The notes: generated by a model not told the origin, from the sequence alone. Shown: positions 1-6,154, numbered from the stretch's first letter. The stretch is 6,158 nucleotides of DNA from CAYQDF01 sp964416175 (GCA_964416175.1 CAYQDF010000162.1:1-6158), one strand, 5' to 3'. Made by a program: numbers and translations.

Positions 1-209
1 CGCTTCAGGAAATTGCGCGTGAGCTGGTCAAGATGGTACGAAACAATGTGACCATCGATTGGACTGTAAAAGAAACGGTGCGCTCCAAATTGCAGGTAAT
101 GGTCAAAAGAATCCTGCGAAAATATGGTTACCCACCCGATAAGCAAGAAAAGGCCACACAAACCGTTCTGGAACAGGCAGAATTAATCGGAGCGAATTGG
201 GCAGAGTAA
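1..209 (+). CDS. hsdR: Type I restriction enzyme R subunit, C-terminal end (partial)
   Basis: Only the last 68 codons are in the window; the gene enters from the left edge in the frame starting at base 3 and stops at TAA 207-209. HsdR is the ATP-dependent DNA translocase and nuclease subunit of type I restriction complexes (HsdR2M2S) and acts on unmodified DNA in the cytoplasm. The visible part is the family's C-terminal helical region, with recognisable runs such as ELVKMVRNNVTIDW, VKRILRKYGYPPDKQEKAT and TVLEQAEL, which I know as a strongly conserved tail of many HsdR proteins (DUF3387-type C terminus). The motor and nuclease domains, and any hsdM/hsdS genes, would lie to the left and cannot be checked. 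The next gene starts 44 bases downstream on the same strand, so the two are probably co-transcribed. Confidence 0.9.
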   Translation, partial: LQEIARELVKMVRNNVTIDWTVKETVRSKLQVMVKRILRKYGYPPDKQEKATQTVLEQAELIGANWAE

Positions 210-241
210 GTTACAGATTGTATGAATTGTAAAGAAGAATT

Positions 242-247
242 AAGGAG
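242..247 (+). promoter_or_regulatory. Ribosome binding site of the GmrSD-like gene
   Basis: AAGGAG lies six bases before the ATG at 254. It is a near-consensus Shine-Dalgarno site and fixes the start of the 744-residue protein. Confidence 0.8.
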
Positions 248-253
248 AAGCAA

Positions 254-2488
254 ATGAGAGATGCCCAAAAGCCTGATCACATCGGTCTTAACTCTCTGGT
301 GGAGAAGCTGAAAGAAGGCCGCTTCGTCATTCCCGATTTCCAGCGCGATTTCGAGTGGAAACCCTGGGATATTCGTGATTTGATGCGCTCCATCTTTCTG
401 GATTATTACATCGGCGGCCTGCTGCTTTGGAAAGGCGAAAAAAAGAATTTTTCGGCCCTGGCCTGCGAACCCATTTACGGCTACGGGGGGGAAGGCAAGC
501 CAGAATACATCGTATTGGATGGACAACAGCGCCTGACGGCGATGTATTACGTTTTCATGGCTCCGGATTTGCCCCTGCCCAATCGTTCCAGTCGGGCGTT
601 TTACTTCATCCGTGTTGACCAGTTTATGGCAGAAGCCTACGATGAAGCCTTTTACTATGACTGGTTGTCCAACCGCTGGCAGAAGATCCTTGCTGACCCG
701 AAAAATCAATATCAAGAACATATCTTTCCCCTGTCGATCATTGGCGCAGGCGGCTGGGAACTCGCGAACTGGTCGCAAGGCTACGAACGCTACTGGCGGG
801 AGAATGCCGACGCCGCCAGAAAAGCTGGTCGGATAGCCGATGCAGAACGAGCTGAGCGTCATGCCCGAGATGCCCATGATTTCGGCCAGCATCTGCGCGG
901 CATCACTCAGGAATACCAGATTGCTTATGTCGAACTGGATAAAGATTTACCGGTCGACAAAGTCTGCGATATCTTCACGCAAATCAACAGCCGCGGCATC
1001 CGCCTGGATGTTTTCGACCTTATCAATGCATTACTCAAGCCCAAAGGCCTGCAGCTCAAGCACATGTGGCGGGAGGTTGAACCCCGCTTGGCCAGCATTG
1101 AAACCGAGCGCATGGACCGTTATGTGTTGCAAGTCATGTCTCTTCTGCGACAAAACTATTGCTCTCCGAAGTACCTGTATTTTTTGCTGCCTGAACAGGA
1201 AAAATACGTGCGTGAGCCAGACGGCAAACGCCGCAAGGAAATTCTAATTCGCGACACACATGAGTTCAAGATACTTTGGGAGCAGGCAGTCAAAGCGCTC
1301 GAATCATCAATTCGGTTGCTGCGCGATCCGCGCGAATTCGGCGCGATTGTCTCGAAATATATACCATATGTGTCAATTTTGCCGGTATTTGCATCCATTC
1401 AGGCGCACATCGAAAGTTTGCCCGCAGAGAAAAAACTGGACGCGCAACGCAAAGTACGCGCCTGGTATTGGGCCAGCGTTTTCACCAACCGCTATTCTGG
1501 CGCTGTCGAATCGACCAGTGCACGCGATTTTCTAGACTTCAAAGCCTGGCTGGCCGATGACGCTGCCCGCCCGACTCTATTGGCTGAATTTGAATCCCGC
1601 TTTCAGGGACTAGACCTGCGCCGCGAGACCAAACTCGGCTCAGCCATCTACAATGGCGTTTTCAATTTGTTAATCTTACAAGGAGCGCGTGACTGGACAA
1701 CCGGTCTTGCCCCGCAATATGACGACCTGGACGACCATCATATCATCCCTGCTTCCTGGAGCGAGGCAGGACATCTCGAGGAAGTCAGCGTAGATACTGT
1801 TTTGAACCGCACACCCTTAACCGCTGAGACCAATCGTCAAGTGATTCACAATCGCTTGCCCAATAAATACCTCCCTGAAATGATGTCTCGCAACGGCGAA
1901 GCGTTGGTGCGCGATATCTTTGCTTCTCACCTGATTTCGCCCAAGGCCATCGAAATCCTGTTGCGCGCCCCATTTACGCCTACCGATTTCATGGAATTCA
2001 TCGCCGAACGTGAACGTACTATCAAACAGGCTATAGAAAGCTTACTCATCCGCGGGCGGCTCGATTTACAACCCCTGCTGCGCGACCTCGATGAGCGTAT
2101 TGAAAAAGTCGAGTTAGCTCTGCGTGCCGCTATCGCGGATGCCCTTCGCAACAATCTGACTTGCCTGCCTGGCCATATTCGCCCGAAAATCGAGGAGCGT
2201 ATACAAACAGTCTTGCGCCGTAACCCAGCTTTGAATGGCAACGACTACGAGACGTTGATTGGCAAACTGGAATTTACCGATTTGCGTGAATTGGAAGACA
2301 TCATCATTGCTAAAGACAATTGGCCACATTTCAAGGCGCGTTTTAACAATAAGCCACTGCTTTCGACCCGTTTTGGACAACTGGCTGAACTGCGCAATAG
2401 CATCCGGCATAGTCGCACTGTTACCGAACTAGTAAGAAAAGATGGTGAAGCAGCATTATTATGGTTTGAGGAAGTTCTAAAGCCATAA
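254..2488 (+). CDS. GmrSD-like DUF262/DUF1524 restriction protein with HEPN-like C-terminal tail
   Basis: A 744-residue protein. Residues about 10-260 form a DUF262 (GmrS/ParB-like NTPase) domain: IPDFQRDFEW at 26-35, DGQQR at 89-93 and FTQINSRG at 241-248, followed by LDVFDL. A charged, probably helical insert sits near 180-210. The middle, about 270-480, is helical with no motif I can name. A DUF1524 HNH-type nuclease centre follows: DDHHIIP at 493-499, Asn518 in NRTPLT and Asn527. The last 150 residues go beyond the usual GmrSD layout and contain ELRNSIRH at 712-719, an RNxxxH motif as in HEPN domains. Known family members (GmrSD, BrxU) are type IV systems that cut modified phage DNA using NTP; that role is inferred here. 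ATG is supported by AAGGAG six bases upstream. The position behind hsdR fits a defence operon. All key motifs are intact. Confidence 0.88.
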   Translation: MRDAQKPDHIGLNSLVEKLKEGRFVIPDFQRDFEWKPWDIRDLMRSIFLDYYIGGLLLWKGEKKNFSALACEPIYGYGGEGKPEYIVLDGQQRLTAMYYVFMAPDLPLPNRSSRAFYFIRVDQFMAEAYDEAFYYDWLSNRWQKILADPKNQYQEHIFPLSIIGAGGWELANWSQGYERYWRENADAARKAGRIADAERAERHARDAHDFGQHLRGITQEYQIAYVELDKDLPVDKVCDIFTQINSRGIRLDVFDLINALLKPKGLQLKHMWREVEPRLASIETERMDRYVLQVMSLLRQNYCSPKYLYFLLPEQEKYVREPDGKRRKEILIRDTHEFKILWEQAVKALESSIRLLRDPREFGAIVSKYIPYVSILPVFASIQAHIESLPAEKKLDAQRKVRAWYWASVFTNRYSGAVESTSARDFLDFKAWLADDAARPTLLAEFESRFQGLDLRRETKLGSAIYNGVFNLLILQGARDWTTGLAPQYDDLDDHHIIPASWSEAGHLEEVSVDTVLNRTPLTAETNRQVIHNRLPNKYLPEMMSRNGEALVRDIFASHLISPKAIEILLRAPFTPTDFMEFIAERERTIKQAIESLLIRGRLDLQPLLRDLDERIEKVELALRAAIADALRNNLTCLPGHIRPKIEERIQTVLRRNPALNGNDYETLIGKLEFTDLRELEDIIIAKDNWPHFKARFNNKPLLSTRFGQLAELRNSIRHSRTVTELVRKDGEAALLWFEEVLKP

Positions 2489-2850
2489 CCTTGTCCGCTC
2501 ACCTATATATATGTATATCGAGATCTGCAGAAAAGTGAACGACAGACAAAATGGGGTCCGAAATCAAGCTAATCTTTTTCTTCCACAAGTTCTCCCATCT
2601 GTGCACCAGAATGTAAGACCATGAAAGTCCAGCCGCGCCGCCATACTGAGCAATAAACTGAGTTCCATTTCAATAAGACGCCAACTTTGGCACCTTTTTG
2701 CACCACTTGAGTTTATCCTCCCCCCATACTATCAGGGCTCTTCTTTGAAATTCTGGAACAAAGCCCGATATCGCTATACTTTGCCAAAGGCATACCAGTC
2801 ACTGGCAGGATATCATCTCGGATATCTTGCTTCCTGGCTACCCATAAACC
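2489..2850. other. Gene-free, AT-richer intergenic stretch
   Basis: There is no convincing gene in these 362 bases. It begins with an AT run (CTATATATATGTATAT, about 2502-2517) just after the GmrSD-like gene, but I find no strong terminator hairpin with a T tract there. On the - strand a 45-codon frame runs from GTG at 2706 to TAG at 2569, with GGAGG (2721-2717) ten bases upstream; its product resembles nothing I know. GATATC occurs three times between about 2768 and 2825. TATACT at 2775-2780 could be a -10 element for the + strand, but no matching -35 is visible. Confidence 0.6.
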
Positions 2851-3057
2851 ATGCTACCGCCCCAGCCGCAATTCCCCTTTGATGACCAAACCTGGATTAT
2901 CTCCGATACTCATTTCTTCCACGAGAACATCGGTCGCTATTGCGACCGACCGGATGGCTGGCAGGAGACTATCATTGAAAACTGGAACCGCCTTATTCAA
3001 CCAGATGAGATTGTTTTCCATATGAAACCAACCAGCGCGCTGATCCTTAACTGGTAG
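2851..3057 (+). pseudogene. Truncated metallophosphoesterase (calcineurin-like), N-terminal fragment
   Basis: The frame gives 68 residues from ATG 2851 to TAG 3055-3057. Residues 14-57 read like the start of a small MPP-superfamily phosphoesterase. ISDTHFFHENI carries the first metal-binding D-x-H (Asp19, His21), then come RYCDRP at 29-34 and ENWNRLIQPDEIVFH at 43-57. In intact relatives this last stretch is followed at once by a LGD metal site and then by GNH and other His motifs over another 100 or more residues. Here His57 is followed by unrelated residues (MKPTSALILNW) and a stop, so most of the metal centre is missing and the fragment cannot be a working enzyme. An in-frame TAA at 2845-2847 rules out a longer N terminus. 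No Shine-Dalgarno site is visible. I read it as a remnant broken at about 3020-3030. Confidence 0.7.
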
Positions 3058-3185
3058 CCAATCATTTACTTCCGGTCTCTTATATCAGCCGGCAGTGGGC
3101 GCTGGCGGATTATGGCATGCTCCCCGAGCACGTGCCGGTGGCCACCAGCGTCATCCCAACCCACCAGCGCACCGGGAGGGGCTAA
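3051..3185 (+). pseudogene. Orphan open frame, possible C-terminal gene fragment
   Basis: The frame is open for 44 codons between TAA 3048-3050 and TAA 3183-3185 and is not in frame with the phosphoesterase fragment. From about 3090 it gives a protein-like stretch including WALADYGMLPEHVPVATSV, with balanced composition and high GC in third positions. It has no plausible start with a ribosome binding site. It could be the 3' end of a gene lost at the junction, or chance. I do not recognise the family. Confidence 0.25.
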
Positions 3186-3348
3186 GGTCTTTCAGAATGC
3201 CTTGCAACAGACCGGCTGGGACGGACCCGTCCCGGACGCGGAGAACCGGCGGGGTAGCCTGTGTGCGCGATCGGAAGAAAAGCTTCGCCGACGTGAAACC
3301 CTTTTAAGTCAGGATTATCGGGCTATTGTTGGCGGCAGAAAGGCCGGG
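3186..3348. other. GC-rich non-coding stretch with a short hairpin
   Basis: No gene is supported. It contains a compact dyad at 3218-3233 (GGGACG, loop GACC, CGTCCC). A frame with no family resemblance is open on the + strand but has the look of a chance frame in GC-rich DNA. The stretch lies downstream of the - strand ATPase operon, beyond its terminator-like palindrome. Confidence 0.5.
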
Positions 3349-3382
3349 CAGAGATCTGGCGAAGGCCTTCGCCAGATCTCTG
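3349..3382 (-). terminator. Perfect 34-base palindrome, probable terminator hairpin of the ATPase operon
   Basis: The half CAGAGATCTGGCGAAGG is followed directly by its exact reverse complement, with the centre between 3365 and 3366. As RNA it would form a stem of about 15 base pairs closed by a GGCC loop. It begins 15 bases after the TGA of the second ArsA-like gene, the normal place for an operon's 3' hairpin. The tract after it on the - strand is only CCCGGCCTTTCTG, so a classical U-run is missing. On the + strand a TTTT lies seven bases beyond it, so it might also stop transcription from the left. Other readings are an mRNA-stabilising hairpin or a protein-binding palindrome. Confidence 0.6.
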
Positions 3383-3397
3383 GGCAGGTTTTACGGC

Positions 3398-4375
3398 TCA
3401 CCCGAACAGCAAATCGGCGGTGCGCTTGATCATGCTCACCCCGCGCACCTCCGTCTCGAACTGCGGCAAGATCGCCCGCACGTTGCCGTCGAACTGCCGT
3501 TCGATCTCCAGCATGTACTCGTCCTGCATGGCGACCCGGTTCTTGACGAACTCGTTGGTGCTCTCCCGCAGGCTGCCCTTGTCGATCACCTTGTTCACCA
3601 GCACCCCGCCGACCGGGATGCCGAACTCGTGGAACCAGGTGATGAACCGCGTGATGACCGCGATGGGGAGCGCTTCCGGCAGGGTGACGAAGAAAAAGGC
3701 GGTCAGCTGGTCATCGGTCAGGAGCTTCTTTGCCCGGCCCATGCGGTCCCGCAAGCTGAGCAGGTACTCCATCAGGGGATCCTTCTCCTGCTTCTTCTTG
3801 CTGTAGGAAAGCAGGTCCTTGAGGCTCATCGCCTCCTCGCGGCTCTGGACCATCTTGTTGACCCACATGGAGTACACGCTGGACATCCCCAGCAACCGCC
3901 GGGCGTTGGCCGTCGGCGCCGTGTCGAAGACGTAAGCCTGGTACTCGTCCTTGAACATCAGCTCGATCATGTTCTCGAACATGGCCGACTCTTCGAAGGC
4001 CGGGTTCATTGTCGCCGATTCGACGAACTCGTCCGCTTTGGTCTTGATATCCGCGTACTTGAGGAACCATTCGATCTTCTCGCGGATCTCCTTCTTCGAT
4101 CTCTCGATCGTCTCCCGAGTGTCGATCTCGCAGGCGAAGAGATTCGGGATTCCGGCAACCGGAGTGAGCTTCCCGAACACATCCTGGTCGAGCAGGCTGG
4201 AGAGGGAATGGACCGGATTGGTGGAGGCCAGCAGGGTCTTCTTACCCTGCTCTGCCGCCCACAGGGCTGCGCTGCCGGCCATGACCGTCTTCCCGACGCC
4301 GCCTTTCCCCCCGAAAAAGATATACTTCAGGCGGGGATGTTCTTCCATGTATTGCTTCATCGTTTTCGTGATCAC
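3398..4375 (-). CDS. ArsA/Get3-family ATPase, second of pair (A2), switch I Asp replaced by Asn
   Basis: A 325-residue deviant-Walker (SIMIBI) P-loop ATPase of the ArsA/Get3 family. GGKGGVGKT at 22-30 is the P-loop with its signature lysine (Lys24). Switch I is STNPVHSLSS at 51-60; the family consensus is STDPAHSLSD, so the catalytic Asp is Asn53 (codon AAT). Switch II is DTAPTANARRLL at 151-162, against the usual DTAPTGHTLR. The adenine-binding VNK is at 260-262, and an A-loop-like PQFETEVRG at 304-312 is close to Get3. There is a single cysteine (Cys82) and no CxxC, so neither the zinc-linked Get3 dimer nor the ArsA metalloid site is likely. Length matches one ArsA half or Get3. The GTG start is chosen because GTGA overlaps the stop of A1 and GGAGG lies six bases upstream, indicating translational coupling. 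Partner and cargo are unknown. Confidence 0.87.
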   Translation of the reverse strand: MITKTMKQYMEEHPRLKYIFFGGKGGVGKTVMAGSAALWAAEQGKKTLLASTNPVHSLSSLLDQDVFGKLTPVAGIPNLFACEIDTRETIERSKKEIREKIEWFLKYADIKTKADEFVESATMNPAFEESAMFENMIELMFKDEYQAYVFDTAPTANARRLLGMSSVYSMWVNKMVQSREEAMSLKDLLSYSKKKQEKDPLMEYLLSLRDRMGRAKKLLTDDQLTAFFFVTLPEALPIAVITRFITWFHEFGIPVGGVLVNKVIDKGSLRESTNEFVKNRVAMQDEYMLEIERQFDGNVRAILPQFETEVRGVSMIKRTADLLFG

Positions 4376-5352
4376 AGCGACCCTCCGAACAAGACTGCTG
4401 CCATCCGCTCGATCATCTCCAGCCCGGTAATGTCGCGCTCGAATTCCGGCACGCAGGTCAGCACCTGGTCTCCAAAGGTTTGCTGGATCTTCTGGAGGTA
4501 CTTCTGCTGCATCTCCATCTGGTAGCGCAGGTAGTCCGGGATGTCCTGGCTGGCGAGGTTGGCCGGGATGACGCGGTTGACGATGTACCCACACAGCGGC
4601 ACGTTGAATTTTTCGAACAGGCCGGCCGCCTTCTGGGTATCCAGGATGATCATCTCCTCCGGGATCACGACGAAGAAGAAGGCGGTCTTCGCCTTGTCCG
4701 TCAGGATGCTGGAGGAGGTGTTGATCCGGTATTTGATCTCCTGGAGCTCCATGAGGATCTTGTCTTCCTCGGTCTCCTTCTTGCGCTGCATGATGGCGGC
4801 CACCTTGTCGTATTCGGCCATCTCCTGGCGCAGGGCGGTGATCTTGTCGATCCACTCGTCGTACACGGAGGCCATGCTCAAGTAATACAGGGCGTGCCCC
4901 AGCGGCACCAGGTCGTAGATGTAATAGTCGTACTCGCCGCCAACGACGATGTCGACGACCTCGTCGAAGATGGCGCTCTCCTCCATCGCGGGCTCGGCCG
5001 CGGCTGCCTGGATGTAGTTCTCGATCTCGTCGGGGATGCCGTCCATGCCGTACATTTCGCGGATCTTCTGCCGGATCTCCTCCTGGTAGTCTTTGATCCG
5101 GCGGTCGGCGTCGATCTCCTGGGCGAAGAGATTCGGGATGATCTCGACCGCCCCCTTGCCGAAGATATCCTGCTTGAAGATATCGGACAGGCTGGCCTGG
5201 GGGTCGACGGAGAAGACCAGGACTTTGTACCCCTGTTTTGCCAGCCAGTAGGCCGTGGCCGCGCTGAAGGTGGTCTTGCCCAGCCCGCCCTTGCCGCCGA
5301 ACATGATGTACCGCCGTTCGGGATTCTTCTCGAACACTTCTCGTAAGGACAT
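4372..5352 (-). CDS. ArsA/Get3-family ATPase, first of pair (A1), altered switch II
   Basis: A 326-residue ArsA/Get3-type ATPase. The P-loop GGKGGLGKTT is at 19-28 with signature lysine Lys21. Switch I SVDPQASLSDIF at 48-59 keeps the catalytic Asp50. The switch II region reads YDLVPLGHALYYL at 146-158 where the family has FDTAPTGHTLRFL: Asp, Pro and Gly-His are kept, both Thr are lost. VNR at 258-260 and VPEFERDITG at 301-310 match the adenine-binding and A-loop regions. The two cysteines (254, 300) are far apart and there is no CxxC, so arsenite transport or a zinc-bridged Get3 dimer is unlikely. The ATG at 5352 has GGAGA five bases upstream. A GTG at 5379 would overlap the preceding gene's stop by four bases and add nine residues, but its ribosome site is poor. 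Its stop overlaps A2. The pair probably forms a heterodimer (inferred). Confidence 0.87.
   Translation of the reverse strand: MSLREVFEKNPERRYIMFGGKGGLGKTTFSAATAYWLAKQGYKVLVFSVDPQASLSDIFKQDIFGKGAVEIIPNLFAQEIDADRRIKDYQEEIRQKIREMYGMDGIPDEIENYIQAAAAEPAMEESAIFDEVVDIVVGGEYDYYIYDLVPLGHALYYLSMASVYDEWIDKITALRQEMAEYDKVAAIMQRKKETEEDKILMELQEIKYRINTSSSILTDKAKTAFFFVVIPEEMIILDTQKAAGLFEKFNVPLCGYIVNRVIPANLASQDIPDYLRYQMEMQQKYLQKIQQTFGDQVLTCVPEFERDITGLEMIERMAAVLFGGSL
4382..4386 (-). promoter_or_regulatory. Ribosome binding site of A2, inside the end of A1
   Basis: GGAGG on the - strand ends six bases before the GTG at 4375 and lies within the last codons of A1. With the GTGA overlap it decides the A2 start and suggests coupled, near-equal translation of the two ATPases. 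Confidence 0.75.
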
Positions 5353-5357
5353 TGTTT

Positions 5358-5362
5358 TCTCC
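5358..5362 (-). promoter_or_regulatory. Ribosome binding site supporting the ATG start of A1
   Basis: GGAGA on the - strand lies five bases before ATG 5352. It favours this start over the upstream GTG at 5379. Confidence 0.6.
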
Positions 5363-5375
5363 GTAGAAAGCGTGG

Positions 5376-5645
5376 TCACGCCAGAGCGTCCGTGAGGTCC
5401 TTTTCCCGCAGCATCCTCCGCTTCCAGGTGCTGATCTGCGGGACAACATAGGGCAGCAACCGCAGGCTGTAGTAGGGCGGCAGGATGGGGATCCCCAGCA
5501 GGTCGCCCATCGTGATCAGGATGAACAGGTGCTCCATGCTGCCGCGGGTCTTCAGGGCGTAGCGCGCCATGTCGTGTCCCGCCATCCCGTACAGGACGCT
5601 CTTGAAGCTGTCCATGAATCCCGGTTTACTCTCTTCTTCGGTCAT
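5376..5645 (-). CDS. Small conserved hydrophobic-core protein, 89 residues, ATPase-operon partner
   Basis: I do not recognise a named family. The 89-residue protein has an acidic N terminus (MTEEES), an amphipathic stretch with LYGMAGHDMARYA at about 18-30, then a largely hydrophobic core at about 39-68 containing GDLLG (47-51), P-x-LPPYY (53-59) and LRLLPY (61-66), and a basic WKRRMLREKD tail (74-83). It is a clear paralogue of the 95-residue protein at 5827-6114: 41 of 73 residues identical by my hand alignment, without gaps. The core is long enough to enter or lie on a membrane, but an Asp and several prolines interrupt it, so a simple transmembrane helix is not certain and no signal peptide is evident. 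AAGGAG lies seven bases before the ATG. The close placement before the A1 ATPase suggests a partner or cargo of the ATPase pair (inferred). Confidence 0.82.
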   Translation of the reverse strand: MTEEESKPGFMDSFKSVLYGMAGHDMARYALKTRGSMEHLFILITMGDLLGIPILPPYYSLRLLPYVVPQISTWKRRMLREKDLTDALA

Positions 5646-5652
5646 TTACAGG

Positions 5653-5658
5653 CTCCTT
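5653..5658 (-). promoter_or_regulatory. Ribosome binding site of the 89-residue protein
   Basis: AAGGAG on the - strand, preceded by a run of A, sits seven bases before ATG 5645. It is the strongest ribosome site in the - strand operon. Confidence 0.75.
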
Positions 5659-5700
5659 TTTTGAGATGAACAGGCACCCTGAGCGGAAGGCAGTCGCAAT

Positions 5701-5732
5701 CCCCGGCTTGCGGGGGAGCAGCCACAGGCTGC
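5701..5732. other. Two adjacent short hairpins in the gap between the small paralogues
   Basis: CCCCG-GCTTG-CGGGG (5701-5715) and GCAGCC-ACA-GGCTGC (5718-5732) are both perfect small stems two bases apart. They lie in the 181-base gap between the 95- and 89-residue genes, which holds no supported gene. No T run follows on either strand, so a strong terminator is unlikely. They could be an RNA processing or stability element that sets the ratio of upstream to downstream genes, or chance in GC-rich DNA. Confidence 0.35.
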
Positions 5733-5826
5733 CAGCGCGCTTCTTTTGAAGGGGATCACTTTGCAAGCTCCACTCAGAGCGCCTGTCTCCAGATCAGTTT
5801 GCGTGGTCCACGCGGTTCAGGCAGCG

Positions 5827-6114
5827 TCACGTGAATTCCTGGTCGCACATGTCGGTGATGTCGCGCTCGCGCAGCATGCTCCTCCGCCAGCCGGTGATGT
5901 TGGGCATGACGTACGGCAGCAGGCGCAGGGTGTAGTAGGGCGGCAGGACAGGGACGCCGAGCAGGTCGCCGAAGACGACCAGGACGAACAAGGTCTCCAG
6001 GCGGGCGCGCTCCTTATGGAGGTCGCGCACCATGTCGTACACCGTCGCCCCGTACAGCATCTGTCTGGCGACGATGGATGCTTCCCGGGCGCGCTGCTTG
6101 AGGTGGGCGAGCAT
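5827..6114 (-). CDS. Small conserved hydrophobic-core protein, 95 residues, paralogue of the 89-residue gene
   Basis: Same unnamed family as the protein at 5376-5645. The N terminus is basic and helical (MLAHLKQRAREASIVARQ) rather than acidic. LYGATVYDMVR follows at 20-30, then the core LFVLVVFGDLLG at 42-53, P-x-LPPYY (55-61) and LRLLPY (63-68), and a basic WRRSMLRERD tail (76-85). The shared core and tail align with the sister protein without gaps; the N termini and last residues differ. The start is uncertain. ATG 6114 has no good ribosome site, and the frame stays open to the window edge, so a longer N terminus beyond the window is possible. An alternative - strand frame ends at TGA 6125-6123, nine bases before the ATG codon, and could be the end of an upstream gene. 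It probably heads or lies inside the same operon as the two ATPases. Confidence 0.72.
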   Translation of the reverse strand: MLAHLKQRAREASIVARQMLYGATVYDMVRDLHKERARLETLFVLVVFGDLLGVPVLPPYYTLRLLPYVMPNITGWRRSMLRERDITDMCDQEFT

Positions 6115-6140
6115 GAGTGTTCTCAGGAGAGGCGTGGCGC

Positions 6141-6154
6141 GCGCTTGTAAGCGC
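6141..6154. other. Short inverted repeat at the right edge
   Basis: GCGCTT-GT-AAGCGC is a perfect six-base dyad just upstream of the 95-residue gene. It could be part of an operator, a hairpin, or coding sequence of a gene mostly outside the window. The edge prevents a decision. Confidence 0.25.

Noticed and set aside
128..892. A 254-codon - strand frame
   Set aside because: It is antisense to the end of hsdR and the well-supported DUF262 domain, with no motif of its own.
2569..2706. A 45-codon - strand frame with a GGAGG site
   Set aside because: The start is GTG, the spacing is ten bases, the product has no recognisable features, and other frames across the same bases look equally protein-like. 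The evidence is too thin to call a gene.
2960..3230. Insertion sequence or attachment site at the junction
   Set aside because: I found no transposase, no terminal inverted repeats and no target duplication. The 34-base palindrome has no second copy in the window.
3326..4525. A 399-codon + strand frame
   Set aside because: It is antisense to A2 and the end of A1. Its Leu/His/Asp/Val-rich composition is typical of the reverse of GC-rich coding DNA, and no domain is visible.
4480..5346. A 288-codon + strand frame
   Set aside because: It is antisense to A1, with long runs of Val, Asp and Leu and no family resemblance.
3398..5352. Arsenite efflux ATPase (arsA) function
   Set aside because: The fold fits the family, but the metalloid-binding cysteines and all other ars genes are missing, so an arsenic role or the arsA symbol would mislead.
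3398..5449. A single 683-codon - strand frame ending with A2
   Set aside because: Only the A2 part is a real protein. The upstream 340 or so codons are a shifted reading of A1, rich in Arg, Gly and Pro, with no ArsA motifs. The GTG at 4375 with its own ribosome site is the true start.
5746..6150. A 134-codon + strand frame
   Set aside because: It is antisense to the 95-residue gene, whose - strand reading is confirmed by its paralogue.
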